NCBI RefSeq assembly: GCF_004795255.1
Contig: NZ_SSBQ01000002.1
Location: forward strand, 5,242,001-5,306,000
DNA: 64,000 nucleotides
Direction of reading: 5' to 3'
Source of the DNA: Streptomyces sp. RKND-216
GTDB taxonomy: Bacteria; Actinomycetota; Actinomycetes; Streptomycetales; Streptomycetaceae
Part shown: one piece after another, positions 44,415-52,242 of the stretch
Position numbering within the stretch: the first letter of the stretch is position 1
Layout: every line of letters starts with the position of its first letter
The notes under the pieces: model-generated
What the model was told of the DNA's origin: nothing
The model's input: only the letters and a program-made list of their open reading frames with translations
The model's database searches: none
Position numbers and translations under genes: made by a program

Positions 44415-44522
44415 GTCTCGGTGCCGACTGGCACGGTTACCGCCATCACCTTCCGAGGCGGGCGCCCGCCGGCTCCACCCGGCCCCGCACCGCCCCTCCC
44501 CACGACGCCGATGGGAGCGAGC

Positions 44523-45863
44523 ATGAGTGCGGCACAAGCCGCCCGCGAACGGCGCAGGACGGCCGGGCGTGCGGGCATCGGAGCCTTCGTCGGCTCGACG
44601 ATCGAATGGTTCGACTTCTACATCTACGGCACCGCGGCCGCCCTGGTCTTCGACCAGGTCTTCTTCCCCGAACTCGAGGGCCCGGTCGGCACGCTCGTCG
44701 CCTTCGCCACCTTCTGGGTCGGCTTCCTCGCCCGCCCCCTCGGGGGGATCGTCTTCGGTCACTTCGGCGACCGGCTCGGCCGCAAGAAGACCCTGGTCAT
44801 CACGCTCCTCATGATGGGCATATCGACCACGCTGATCGGGCTGCTCCCTGGCTACGCCTCCATCGGCGTCGCGGCGCCGATCCTGCTGGTCACCATCCGC
44901 ATGATCCAGGGCATCGGCCTCGGCGGGGAGTGGGGCGGCTCCGTCCTCATCGCCTCCGAACACGCGCCCCGGGGCAAATCCATCCTCTACGGGGCGTTCG
45001 CCCAGCAGGGCTCGCCCGTCGGCAACAGCCTCAGCACCCTGAGCTTCCTGCTCATCAGCCAACTCCCCGACGACGACTTCCTCGCGTGGGGCTGGCGCAT
45101 CCCCTTCCTCGCGTCGGCCGTGCTCGTCGTCGTCGGCCTCGTCGTCCGGCTCAAGGTCGCCGAATCCCCGGCCATGGCCCAGGTCATCGAGAAGAAGCAG
45201 GCCGCCCGGGTGCCGCTGTCCGAGATTCTGCGGAAGCACCCCACGCTCATCGTCCTCGGGATCGGAGCCTGCACCATCGGGCTGTCCGCCACCTACTTCA
45301 AGACGACGTTCGCCCTGTCCTGGGCCACCTCCGCCCTGAACTTCGAACGCAGCGACTTCCTGACGATCATTCTGGTCGCCACCCTGGTGCAGATCGTCGT
45401 GCAGCCCTTCGGTGCCCTCATCGTCACCAGGATGAGGAGCTGGTCGAAGGCGGTCACGCTCATCCTGCTGCCCGAGATCGTGCTGATGCCCCTGATGTTC
45501 CTGCTCATCCGCAGCGAGAACTACGGGCTGGCGATGTTCGGCGTCGTCGTGGCGACCGTGCCGCACTGCCTCTACTACGCCGCACTCGCCGGCATGCTCG
45601 CCAGCCGTTTCCCCGCCCACCTGCGCTACACCGGCATCTCCCTGTGCTACCAGCTCTGCGGCACGCTGCTCGGCGGCACCACCCCGATCATGGGCCAGTT
45701 CCTGCTCAACCGGACCGGTTCGATCACCGCTGTGATCGCCTACGCCGTCTTCCAGGTGCTGCTGACCCTCGGCTGCGTCCTCCTGCTCCTCCGCCGCCCC
45801 AACCACGACGACCGCGCCGCCGCCCGCGGGCCGGAACCCACCCGCGCGACCGCCCTCGCCTGA
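44523..45863 (+). CDS. MFS transporter, metabolite:H+ symporter (MHS) family
   Basis: 446 aa with 12 predicted helices. The N-terminus GIGAFVGSTIEWFDFYIYGTAAALVF is the MHS signature, followed by the helix 2-3 loop GHFGDRLGRKKTLV and then MIQGIGLGGEWGGSVLIASEHAPRGKSILYGAFAQQGSPVG. Known members import organic acids such as citrate, shikimate, 2-oxoglutarate and hydroxybenzoates. ATG 44523 has GGAG 5 nt upstream; ATG 44511 is also in frame. By context it imports the acid activated by the CoA-transferase. Confidence 0.93.
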   Translation: MSAAQAARERRRTAGRAGIGAFVGSTIEWFDFYIYGTAAALVFDQVFFPELEGPVGTLVAFATFWVGFLARPLGGIVFGHFGDRLGRKKTLVITLLMMGISTTLIGLLPGYASIGVAAPILLVTIRMIQGIGLGGEWGGSVLIASEHAPRGKSILYGAFAQQGSPVGNSLSTLSFLLISQLPDDDFLAWGWRIPFLASAVLVVVGLVVRLKVAESPAMAQVIEKKQAARVPLSEILRKHPTLIVLGIGACTIGLSATYFKTTFALSWATSALNFERSDFLTIILVATLVQIVVQPFGALIVTRMRSWSKAVTLILLPEIVLMPLMFLLIRSENYGLAMFGVVVATVPHCLYYAALAGMLASRFPAHLRYTGISLCYQLCGTLLGGTTPIMGQFLLNRTGSITAVIAYAVFQVLLTLGCVLLLLRRPNHDDRAAARGPEPTRATALA

Positions 45864-46060
45864 CCATCCACCACATCCAGGGGCGGGCCCTCCCAGCGGG
45901 GCCGCCCCCGGAGGGCCGCGTGCAACGGGAGCGGCGCATGCCGCCTCTGGTGATATCCCTACGAGAAGGCGGTCCGCGTTACGCACGCGGATTCCGGCGT
46001 TACGCTTCTCAGTCATGTCGGCCGGCGGCCGGCGCAGGGAGCCCGATCCTGGAGTACGCC

Positions 46061-46324
46061 ATGGACGACACCGCGCGGCGCGACACCGGCCTGCGCCGAC
46101 CCGACGGCATGGCGAACGCGGCGTTCGTCCTCGGCCTGGTCGGCCTCGTGGTTCTGCCCATCTGCCTCGGCCCGGTCGCGATCGTGCTGGGCGTCCTCGC
46201 ACTGCGGCGCGACACCACGCTCGGCGGCCGCGCGCGGCTGGGACTCGCCCTGGGAACCGCGGACGTCCTCGTCTTCGCGGTGTCCCTCGCGGTGGAGCGC
46301 GACTGGCTCGGTCCCCTCTTCTGA
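46061..46324 (+). CDS. DUF4190 small membrane protein
   Basis: 87 aa. After 17 polar residues a DUF4190-type hairpin follows: GMANAAFVLGLVGLVVLPICLGPVAIVLGVLALRRDTTLGGRARLGLALGTADVLVF. Two or three helices are predicted. GGAG lies 6 nt upstream of the ATG. The function is unknown. The ORF ends just before a decayed thioesterase gene. Confidence 0.87.
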   Translation: MDDTARRDTGLRRPDGMANAAFVLGLVGLVVLPICLGPVAIVLGVLALRRDTTLGGRARLGLALGTADVLVFAVSLAVERDWLGPLF

Positions 46325-46370
46325 TCACCCCGGGTCTCCTACCACTTCAGGATTCCGGCGGTCCTCGGCG

Positions 46371-46628
46371 ACCGTTGCCGGCACCGCCACGATCGAGACC
46401 AGGACCGACCTCTTCCGCGCCGTCCGTTCCGGCACCGTCCGCGCCACCGCCCGCCCGCTGCACGTCGGCCGGACGCTGATCGTGGTGCAGAACGACCTCA
46501 CCGACGACCGGGAACCTCTCCTCGCGCAGACCACCCAGACCAGGTCGCGCTGCCGCCGGCCCCGGACGGTGGCGCGCCCCCTGACCCGAAGGCCGGTGGC
46601 GACCGTGCCGAGAAAGCAGGTGACGTAA
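46371..46628 (+). pseudogene. Remnant of a PaaI-type (hot-dog) thioesterase gene
   Basis: Only the C-terminal strand-helix part is left: TATIETRTDLFRAVRSGTVRATARPLHVGRTLIVVQNDLTDD then LLAQTTQT. No start or N-terminal half is present. A single-base loss at about 46537 (ACCAGG where ACC-CAG is expected) shifts the frame of what should read QVALPPAPDGGA. The remnant directly abuts lacI. Confidence 0.7.
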
Positions 46629-46659
46629 GGTGGTCGCCTGTCCCGAGGGAGGAAGACGG

Positions 46660-47652
46660 GTGCCGCAACCGGTCACCATGAGCGACGTCGCGCGCGCTGC
46701 GGGAGTCTCGGTGACCACCGTCTCCTACGTGCTCAGCGGCAAACGGCCGGTCGCCCCGCACACGCGCCGCGCGGTGGAGAAGGCCGTCGCCGATCTGGGC
46801 TTCACCCTCAACACCGTCGCCCGCAACCTGCGCACCGGGCGGTCCACGATCGTCGCGCTGGTCGTGCCCGACCTCGCCAACCCCTTCTACGCCCAACTCG
46901 CCCGTGGCCTGCAGGAGTCGCTGCGCGGCCCGGGCTACCATCTCGTCGTCGGCTCCTCCCTCGCCCAGCGCGACGAGGAGCGTGCCTTCCTCGAGGAGGC
47001 AGTGGAGCAGCGGATGGCCGGAGTGGTGATCACCCCCTTCCGCATCGGGCCGGACGACCTGGGCCCGCTGGCCGACGCGGGCATCCCCGTCGTCGTCAGC
47101 GCGGACGTCCGGTTCGGCGACGTGGACCACGTGGCCCCCGACTCGGCCGCAGCCTTCCGCGACGCGCTCGCGCACATCACCGCGGCGGGCCGCCGCCGGG
47201 TCGGCATGATCGCCGGTCCCCGCGACGTCACCGGCGGCGACCCCCGCCTCGACGTGCTGCGCGCCGAGGCCGGGCGTTTCGGGCTGACGCTGGCCGATCC
47301 GTACGTCGTCCCCGGCGAGCACACCCGCGAGGCCGGCGCCGCCGCCTTCGAGGCCCTGATGGGCCTTCCGAAGCCCCCGGACGCGGTGTTCTGCGTCAAC
47401 GACGTCACGGCGGTCGGCGCCCTGGAGAAAGCCGAGGAGCTGGGCGTCGACGTCCCCGGCGACGTCGCCCTGACGGGTCACGACGACATCGAGTTCGCCT
47501 CCCTGGTCCGGCCCCGCCTGAGCACTGTCCGCTACCCCGCGATCGAGGTCGGCCGGTCCTGTGCCCGGCTGCTGCTGAGCAGGCTCGACGGCAGGTCCGC
47601 AGCCCGTACGGTGCGCGTCGCGACCACTTGGGTGCCACGCGCCTCGGCCTGA
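46660..47652 (+). CDS. LacI-family repressor, probable regulator of the galactoside operon
   Basis: 330 aa. The HTH with hinge is at residues 5-58 (TMSDVARAAGVSVTTVSYVLSGKRPVAPHTRRAVEKAVADLGFTLN, then VARNLRTGRS). The periplasmic-binding-like effector domain (IVALVVPDLANPFYAQLARGL, GYHLVVGSSLAQRDEERAFL, VALTGHDDIEFASLVRPRLSTVR) is complete. GTG 46660 has GAGGGAGGAAG upstream. The nearest sugar operon starts 1.4 kb downstream, beyond a MITE and an IS5-type element, and carries a perfect LacI-type palindrome. Confidence 0.92.
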   Translation: MPQPVTMSDVARAAGVSVTTVSYVLSGKRPVAPHTRRAVEKAVADLGFTLNTVARNLRTGRSTIVALVVPDLANPFYAQLARGLQESLRGPGYHLVVGSSLAQRDEERAFLEEAVEQRMAGVVITPFRIGPDDLGPLADAGIPVVVSADVRFGDVDHVAPDSAAAFRDALAHITAAGRRRVGMIAGPRDVTGGDPRLDVLRAEAGRFGLTLADPYVVPGEHTREAGAAAFEALMGLPKPPDAVFCVNDVTAVGALEKAEELGVDVPGDVALTGHDDIEFASLVRPRLSTVRYPAIEVGRSCARLLLSRLDGRSAARTVRVATTWVPRASA

Positions 47653-47708
47653 AACTCCGCCGCATCCGGCCCCCGCTCACGGCGTAGCGACTTCCCGTAG
47701 ACACCCAG

Positions 47709-47933
47709 TGCTGTGGCCGGGAAGGTTCACCGGCTCGCGACGCCTGGCACGGCACCTCTCCCCGTGGCACTTCGGGCACGGGGGTGCCCCCACCGTTGTC
47801 GCATCGCGCGAGTACGGACAAGTACGAGCTGCGATCCTCCGCCTTGCGATGTCTCCCCAGGTCCTGGCGGACCTGGGGAGACCCCATGCACCAGGTGCCG
47901 CGAGCTTCCCGGTAAACCTTCCCGGCCACAGCA
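47709..47933. mobile_element. MITE-like non-coding element, 225 bp
   Basis: The ends are long inverted repeats. The left end TGCTGTGGCCGGGAAGGTT continues CACCGG; the right end read inward is the same except TACCGG. Further in, GCTCGCG and CCTGG match on both sides after a short indel, so the repeats extend about 45 bp. The outer bases are CCAG on the left and CTAG on the right. No gene is present. The middle carries a perfect 13-bp hairpin. Another copy of one end lies at 21800-21828. Confidence 0.75.
47852..47881. repeat. Perfect hairpin inside the MITE
   Basis: TCTCCCCAGGTCC and its exact complement around the loop TGGC. It could fold in RNA or single-stranded DNA and act as a terminator between lacI and the sugar operon. 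Confidence 0.75.
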
Positions 47934-47990
47934 CTAGGGCCTGTCCGGCGGATCATGTGACTTTCGGGTTGATGGCTCGTTGTGCTCGGC

Positions 47991-48871
47991 ATGGGGCGGG
48001 GTGATCTGAGTAATGCGGAGTGGGCCCGGCTGGAGCCGCACTTACCGACGACGGGGCGTCGTGGAGGCAGGTGGATCGATCACCGGCAGGTGATCAACGG
48101 GATCCTGTTCCGACTGCGCACGGGCATACCGTGGCGTGATCTACCGGAGCGGTACGGCAGCTGGAAGACCGTCTACGAACGGCACCGGCGCTGGTCCGCG
48201 AACGGCACGTGGGACCAAATCCTGCGTGCCGTCCAGGCCGACGCCGACCTGGCCGGCCGGATCGACTGGAGCATGGTCAGCGTCGACTCGACCTCCTGCC
48301 GGGCTCACCAGCACGCGGCCGGGGCACGCAAGAGGAAGCCACGCATCCCGAAAAAAGAACGACGCCCCGGCATCACCGCCCCGACGAGGGACTTGGACGG
48401 TCCCGGGGCGGCCTGACCTGCAAAATCCATCTCGTCGGAGAAGGCGGCTGCCGCCCCATGGCCATGCTGGTCACGCCGGGCCAGTTCGGCGACGCGCCCC
48501 AGATGATCGAGGTCCTGGAGCGCATCAGCATTCCCCGCCCTCACGGTGGCCGCCCACGAACCCGGCCGGACCACCTCGGTGGGGACAAGGCGTACAGCTC
48601 CCGCCGCAACCGCCGTTACCTGCGAAGACGCCACATCAAGCACACGATTGCGGAACCGAAGGACCAGCGCGGCCACCGAAAACGGCGCGGCAGCCGAGGC
48701 GGCAGGCCCACCGGCTTCGACCGCGAGAACTACAAGCGCCGCAACGAAGTCGAACGCACCATCAACAGGCTCAAGAACTCCCGAGCCGTGGCCACCCGCT
48801 ACGACAAGAGGGCCTACGTCTTCCACGGCACCGTCACAGCCGCAGCTATCCGATTGTGGCTCCGACCATGA
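47991..48871 (+). CDS. IS5-family transposase made by -1 ribosomal frameshift
   Basis: The upstream frame (to a stop at 48416) encodes the N-terminal domain: DLSNAEWARLEPHLPTTGRRGGRW, GILFRLRTGIPWRDLPERYGSW and the first catalytic Asp in MVSVDSTSCRAHQHAAGARK. The downstream frame supplies GRSRGGLTCKIHLVGEGG, the second Asp in LGGDKAYSSRRNRRYL and the Glu in RRNEVERTINRLKN. The join is best explained by a -1 slip on AAAAAAG at 48351-48357, giving a product of about 293 residues. Two-frame transposases of this kind are normal in IS5/IS427-group elements. A GTG 9 bases upstream is an alternative start. Confidence 0.85.
48351..48357 (+). other. -1 frameshift slippery heptamer AAAAAAG
   Basis: In the upstream frame it reads CCG AAA AAA GAA; slipping back one base gives CCG AAA AAA AGA and enters the downstream frame. 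It is a run of six A in a genome of about 70% GC. Confidence 0.65.
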
Positions 48872-48923
48872 TCCGCCGGACAGACCCTAGCCCCGCTGCC
48901 GTCTTTGTGTTTGGCTACCCGGC

Positions 48924-48939
48924 ACGCAATCGATTGCGT
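48924..48939. promoter_or_regulatory. LacI-family operator ACGCAATCGATTGCGT
   Basis: Perfect 16-bp palindrome with the central CG expected for LacI/GalR operators, 104-119 nt upstream of the sugar ABC operon. The best candidate regulator is the LacI gene at 46660. Confidence 0.75.
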
Positions 48940-49042
48940 ACGCCAGTCACCGCACGGTGCCCGCCTCGACCGGTCCGGCATCGGTCCAGGCCGGAGCGCC
49001 GGTCCGCCGAAGAGCCGAGTGACCCAGGGATGAGGAGAACCG

Positions 49043-50404
49043 ATGACCCACCGAAGGCGACTTCCGCGCTCACGCCGTCTGCTCGCCCCGGCACTCGCCC
49101 TGCTGCTGGCCGGCCTGTCGGGCTGCGCCGGGACGGACGACGCGGGCGAGACGAACGCGGACACCTCGTGCACCCCGGCCGAGGGCGAGGTGACCCTGGA
49201 GTACTGGTCCTGGGTCCCCGGCATGCAGCAGGCCGTCGACCTGTGGAACCGGCAGCACCCCGACATCCGCGTGAAACTGCGCACCACCCCCGCAGGCAAC
49301 GCGGGCGCCTACCAGAAGCTGTCCAACGCCCTGAAGGCGGACGAGGCGCCGGACCTGGGACAGGTCGAGTACGACTCGCTCGCCAACTTCCGGCTCAAGC
49401 AGGGACTCCGGGACATCGCCGCCTGCGAGCCGGTGCAGCGGGCCGAGGCCGAGTTCGTCGACTGGACGTGGTCGCAGGTCACCTTCGGCGAGGGCGGCCA
49501 GGACGGCGTGTGGGCGATCCCGCAGGACACCGGGCCGATGGCGCTGTTCTATCGCAAGGACGTCTTCGACCGCCTCGGCCTGGAACCCCCCGCCACCTGG
49601 CAGGAGTACGAGGCGGCGGCCCGCACCGTGCAGAAGGCGGACGGCGACCGGTACATCACCCACTTCTCCCAGACCGACCCCAACTGGCTCGCCGGCCTGT
49701 TCTGGCAGAACGGCGCCGAGATGTTCCAGCGGCAGGACGACACCTGGAGGGTCACGGTGAACCGGCCGGAGAGCCGCCGGGTCGCCGAGTTCTGGCAGGG
49801 CCTGATCGACGACGAACTCGTCGCCACCGACCTCCAGGGTTTCTCGCCCGCCCTGTACAAGGCATGGAACTCCGGTGAGGTGGTCACCTGGATCGGTGCC
49901 GCCTGGGGCTACAGCACCATCCGCGACAACGCCGGCAGGACCGCGGGCGCATGGGCGGTGGCACCGATGCCCCAGTGGTCCGAAGGGCAGCAGCGCGCCG
50001 GCAACTGGGGAGGCTCGACCACCGCCGTACTCGCCGGGACCGAACACCCGCACGAGGCGGCGCAGTTCGCGACCTGGCTCAACACCGACCCGCAGGCCCT
50101 GCGGATTCTCAACCGCGAGGGCGGCCTGTACCCCGCCGCCACCGCCGGCCTCGACCTGCCAGCCCTGCAGAAGCCCGTCGAGTTCTACGACGGCCAGAAG
50201 ATCTTCGACGTCTTCGCGCAGGCCTCCCGCAACGTCGACACCGAGTTCACCTGGGGTCCCACCATGACCGACACCTACCGCCACCTGAGCGACGGCACCG
50301 CGGCGGTGACGGGCGGCGAGAAGACCCTGGGCGACGTCCTCGCGGAGACCGACCGCCGGACCGCCGAGTCGCTGCGCGAACAGTCCCTGAATGTCGCCGA
50401 CTGA
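49043..50404 (+). CDS. ABC sugar transporter substrate-binding lipoprotein
   Basis: 453-aa extracytoplasmic binding protein, family 1 (MalE/UgpB-like). It has a lipoprotein signal peptide with lipobox LLAGLSGCAG (Cys about 28). The core reads VTLEYWSWVPGMQQAVDLWNRQHPDIRVKLRTTPAG, DLGQVEYDSLANF, QDTGPMALFYRKDVFDRLGLEPPATWQEYEAAARTV. The C-terminal ends KTLGDVLAETDRRTAESLREQ. First gene of the operon with two permeases and a GH42 enzyme. No ATPase gene is present; Streptomyces sugar importers commonly use a shared MsiK ATPase. The substrate is probably a beta-galactoside. Confidence 0.92.
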   Translation: MTHRRRLPRSRRLLAPALALLLAGLSGCAGTDDAGETNADTSCTPAEGEVTLEYWSWVPGMQQAVDLWNRQHPDIRVKLRTTPAGNAGAYQKLSNALKADEAPDLGQVEYDSLANFRLKQGLRDIAACEPVQRAEAEFVDWTWSQVTFGEGGQDGVWAIPQDTGPMALFYRKDVFDRLGLEPPATWQEYEAAARTVQKADGDRYITHFSQTDPNWLAGLFWQNGAEMFQRQDDTWRVTVNRPESRRVAEFWQGLIDDELVATDLQGFSPALYKAWNSGEVVTWIGAAWGYSTIRDNAGRTAGAWAVAPMPQWSEGQQRAGNWGGSTTAVLAGTEHPHEAAQFATWLNTDPQALRILNREGGLYPAATAGLDLPALQKPVEFYDGQKIFDVFAQASRNVDTEFTWGPTMTDTYRHLSDGTAAVTGGEKTLGDVLAETDRRTAESLREQSLNVAD

Positions 50405-50422
50405 CGGGTGAAAGGGCCCTCC

Positions 50423-51343
50423 GTGACATCCGCCGCCCCGCGACGAGCGGCGCCCGCGCCCACCGGACGCCGGCGCCGCTCCCTCGCCCCGCTGCTCTTC
50501 CTCGCCCCCTTCCTCGTTCCCTTCGTCCTCTTCACGCTGCTGCCCGTCGGCTACGCCTTCTGGCAGTCGCTCCACAGGACCGAGCGCGTCGGCGGCACGT
50601 TCGGCCGTACGACCACCGTCTTCGCCGGTTTCGAGCAGTACGCGGAGGTCCTCGGCAACGACGCCTTCCTGGCCTCGGTGGGCCGCGTACTGCTGTTCGG
50701 CATCGTGCAGATCCCCCTGATGCTCCTCCTCGCCCTCTCGCTGGCCCTGCTGCTCGATTCCGGTGTGGCGCGGCTGAAGAAGTTCTTCCGTGTCGTCTAC
50801 TTCGTGCCCTACGGCATCCCTGGCGTCGTCGCCGCCCTGATGTGGGCCTTCCTCTACGACCCGCGGCTCTCGCCCGTCGTCGACGTGCTCCGCGACCTCG
50901 GTACCAGCCCCGACCTCCTCGCCCCCGGCGCCGTGCTGTGGTCCATCGGCAACGTCGTCACCTGGACCTACACCGGCTACAACATGCTGATCATCTACTC
51001 CGCCCTGCAGGCCGTGCCGCAGGACGTCCTGGAGGCCGCACGGGCGGACGGCGCCGGCGGCTGGACCGTCGCCCTGCGCATCAAGGTGCCCATCGTCCGA
51101 CCGGCGCTGATCCTCACCGCGGTGTTCTCCATCATCGGCACGCTCCAGCTCTTCACCGAGCCGCAGGTCTTCCGTGCCATATCCACCAGCGTCACCAGCA
51201 CCTACACCCCGAACCTCGCCGCCTATTCGCTGGCCGCCGCCGACAACTACAGCGAGGCGGCCGCCATGTCGGTCGTCCTGGCACTGGCCACGTTCGTGCT
51301 GTCCTTCGGCTTCCTCAAGTTCACCGGCAGGAGGGGCGCATGA
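50423..51343 (+). CDS. ABC sugar transporter permease 1
   Basis: 306-aa inner-membrane permease with six predicted helices (MalF-like). It contains PLLFLAPFLVPFVLFTLLPVGYAFWQSLHR near the N-terminus, and the cytoplasmic EAA loop DVLEAARADGAGGWTVALRIKVPIVRPALILT (about 225-255) that contacts the ATPase. GTG 50423 has AAAGGG 6 nt upstream; the frame could start at GTG 50408, which only adds five residues. The stop overlaps the next permease start by 4 bp. Confidence 0.92.
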   Translation: MTSAAPRRAAPAPTGRRRRSLAPLLFLAPFLVPFVLFTLLPVGYAFWQSLHRTERVGGTFGRTTTVFAGFEQYAEVLGNDAFLASVGRVLLFGIVQIPLMLLLALSLALLLDSGVARLKKFFRVVYFVPYGIPGVVAALMWAFLYDPRLSPVVDVLRDLGTSPDLLAPGAVLWSIGNVVTWTYTGYNMLIIYSALQAVPQDVLEAARADGAGGWTVALRIKVPIVRPALILTAVFSIIGTLQLFTEPQVFRAISTSVTSTYTPNLAAYSLAAADNYSEAAAMSVVLALATFVLSFGFLKFTGRRGA

Positions 51344-52242
51344 GTTTCCTGACACGCACCGCCGGCGCCCACCCGCCCGGCACCTCGCCGCGCGTACAGC
51401 GCGCCCGGGACCGCCGGTCGACGGTCCTCGCCGTCGCCTTCATGGTCGTCGTCGCCTGCTACATGCTGCTGCCCGTCTACTGGCTGCTGGTCTCCGCCAC
51501 CAAGAGCCAGCCGGACCTGATCGGCACCCCGGGCCTGCTGCCCGCGGACTGGCACCTCACGGCGAACCTGACCGCGCTGTTCAACCAGGACGGCGGCGTG
51601 TACGGCCGCTGGCTGCTCAACAGCCTCCTGTACGCCGGAGCGGGCGCAGCCCTCGGCACCCTTCTCGCCGCGATGGCGGGCTACGCGCTCGCCAAGTACC
51701 GCTTCCGCGGCCGCGAGGCCGTCTTCTCCGTCGTCCTCGGCGGCGTCCTGGTGCCCGCCACCGCCCTGGCGCTCCCGCTGTTCCTGCTCTTCTCCGAGGC
51801 CGGCGCCACCGACACGTACTGGTCGGTCTTCCTCCCCAGCATCGTCAGCCCATTCGGCGTCTACCTGTCGCGCATCTTCGCCGCCGCGTCCGTTCCCGAC
51901 GAGGTGATCGAGGCCGCACGCATCGACGGCGCGGGGGAGGGACGCATCTTCTTCGCCGTGGCGCTCCGCATGATGGCGCCCGCCCTGGTGACGGTCTTCC
52001 TCTTCCAGTTCGTGGTCATCTGGAACAACTTCCTGCTGCCGTTGATCATGCTGCAGGATGAACGGCTCTACCCGGTCACCCTCGGCCTGTTCACCTGGCA
52101 GTCCCAGATCAGCCGCCTCCCCGAGCTCCAGACGCTGACCATCGCCGGATCGCTGGTCTCCGTCCTCCCCATCGTGGTGACGTTCCTGCTGTTGCAGCGC
52201 TACTGGCGGGCCGGACTCGCCGCCGGGGCGGTGAAGTCGTGA
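51340..52242 (+). CDS. ABC sugar transporter permease 2
   Basis: 300-aa MalG-like permease with six helices. It has AVAFMVVVACYMLLPVYWLLVSATK near residue 30, NSLLYAGAGAALGTLLAAMAGYALAKYRFRGREAVF, and the EAA loop EVIEAARIDGAGEGRIFFAVALRMMAPALVTVFLFQFVVIWNNFLLPLIML. Starts within the preceding stop (ATGA) and overlaps the GH42 start, so the operon is tightly coupled. Confidence 0.93.
   Translation: MSFLTRTAGAHPPGTSPRVQRARDRRSTVLAVAFMVVVACYMLLPVYWLLVSATKSQPDLIGTPGLLPADWHLTANLTALFNQDGGVYGRWLLNSLLYAGAGAALGTLLAAMAGYALAKYRFRGREAVFSVVLGGVLVPATALALPLFLLFSEAGATDTYWSVFLPSIVSPFGVYLSRIFAAASVPDEVIEAARIDGAGEGRIFFAVALRMMAPALVTVFLFQFVVIWNNFLLPLIMLQDERLYPVTLGLFTWQSQISRLPELQTLTIAGSLVSVLPIVVTFLLLQRYWRAGLAAGAVKS

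Larger units (their letters stand above)
47938..48886 (+). mobile_element. IS5-family insertion sequence, 949 bp
   Basis: The left end begins GGCCTGTCCGGCGGATCATG; the right end read inward is GGTCTGTCCGGCGGATCATG (19 of 20). Both ends are flanked by CTAG (47934-47937 and 48887-48890), a 4-bp target duplication. It encodes one transposase in two overlapping frames. Its left target CTAG is the base set bordering the right end of the MITE. Confidence 0.88.
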
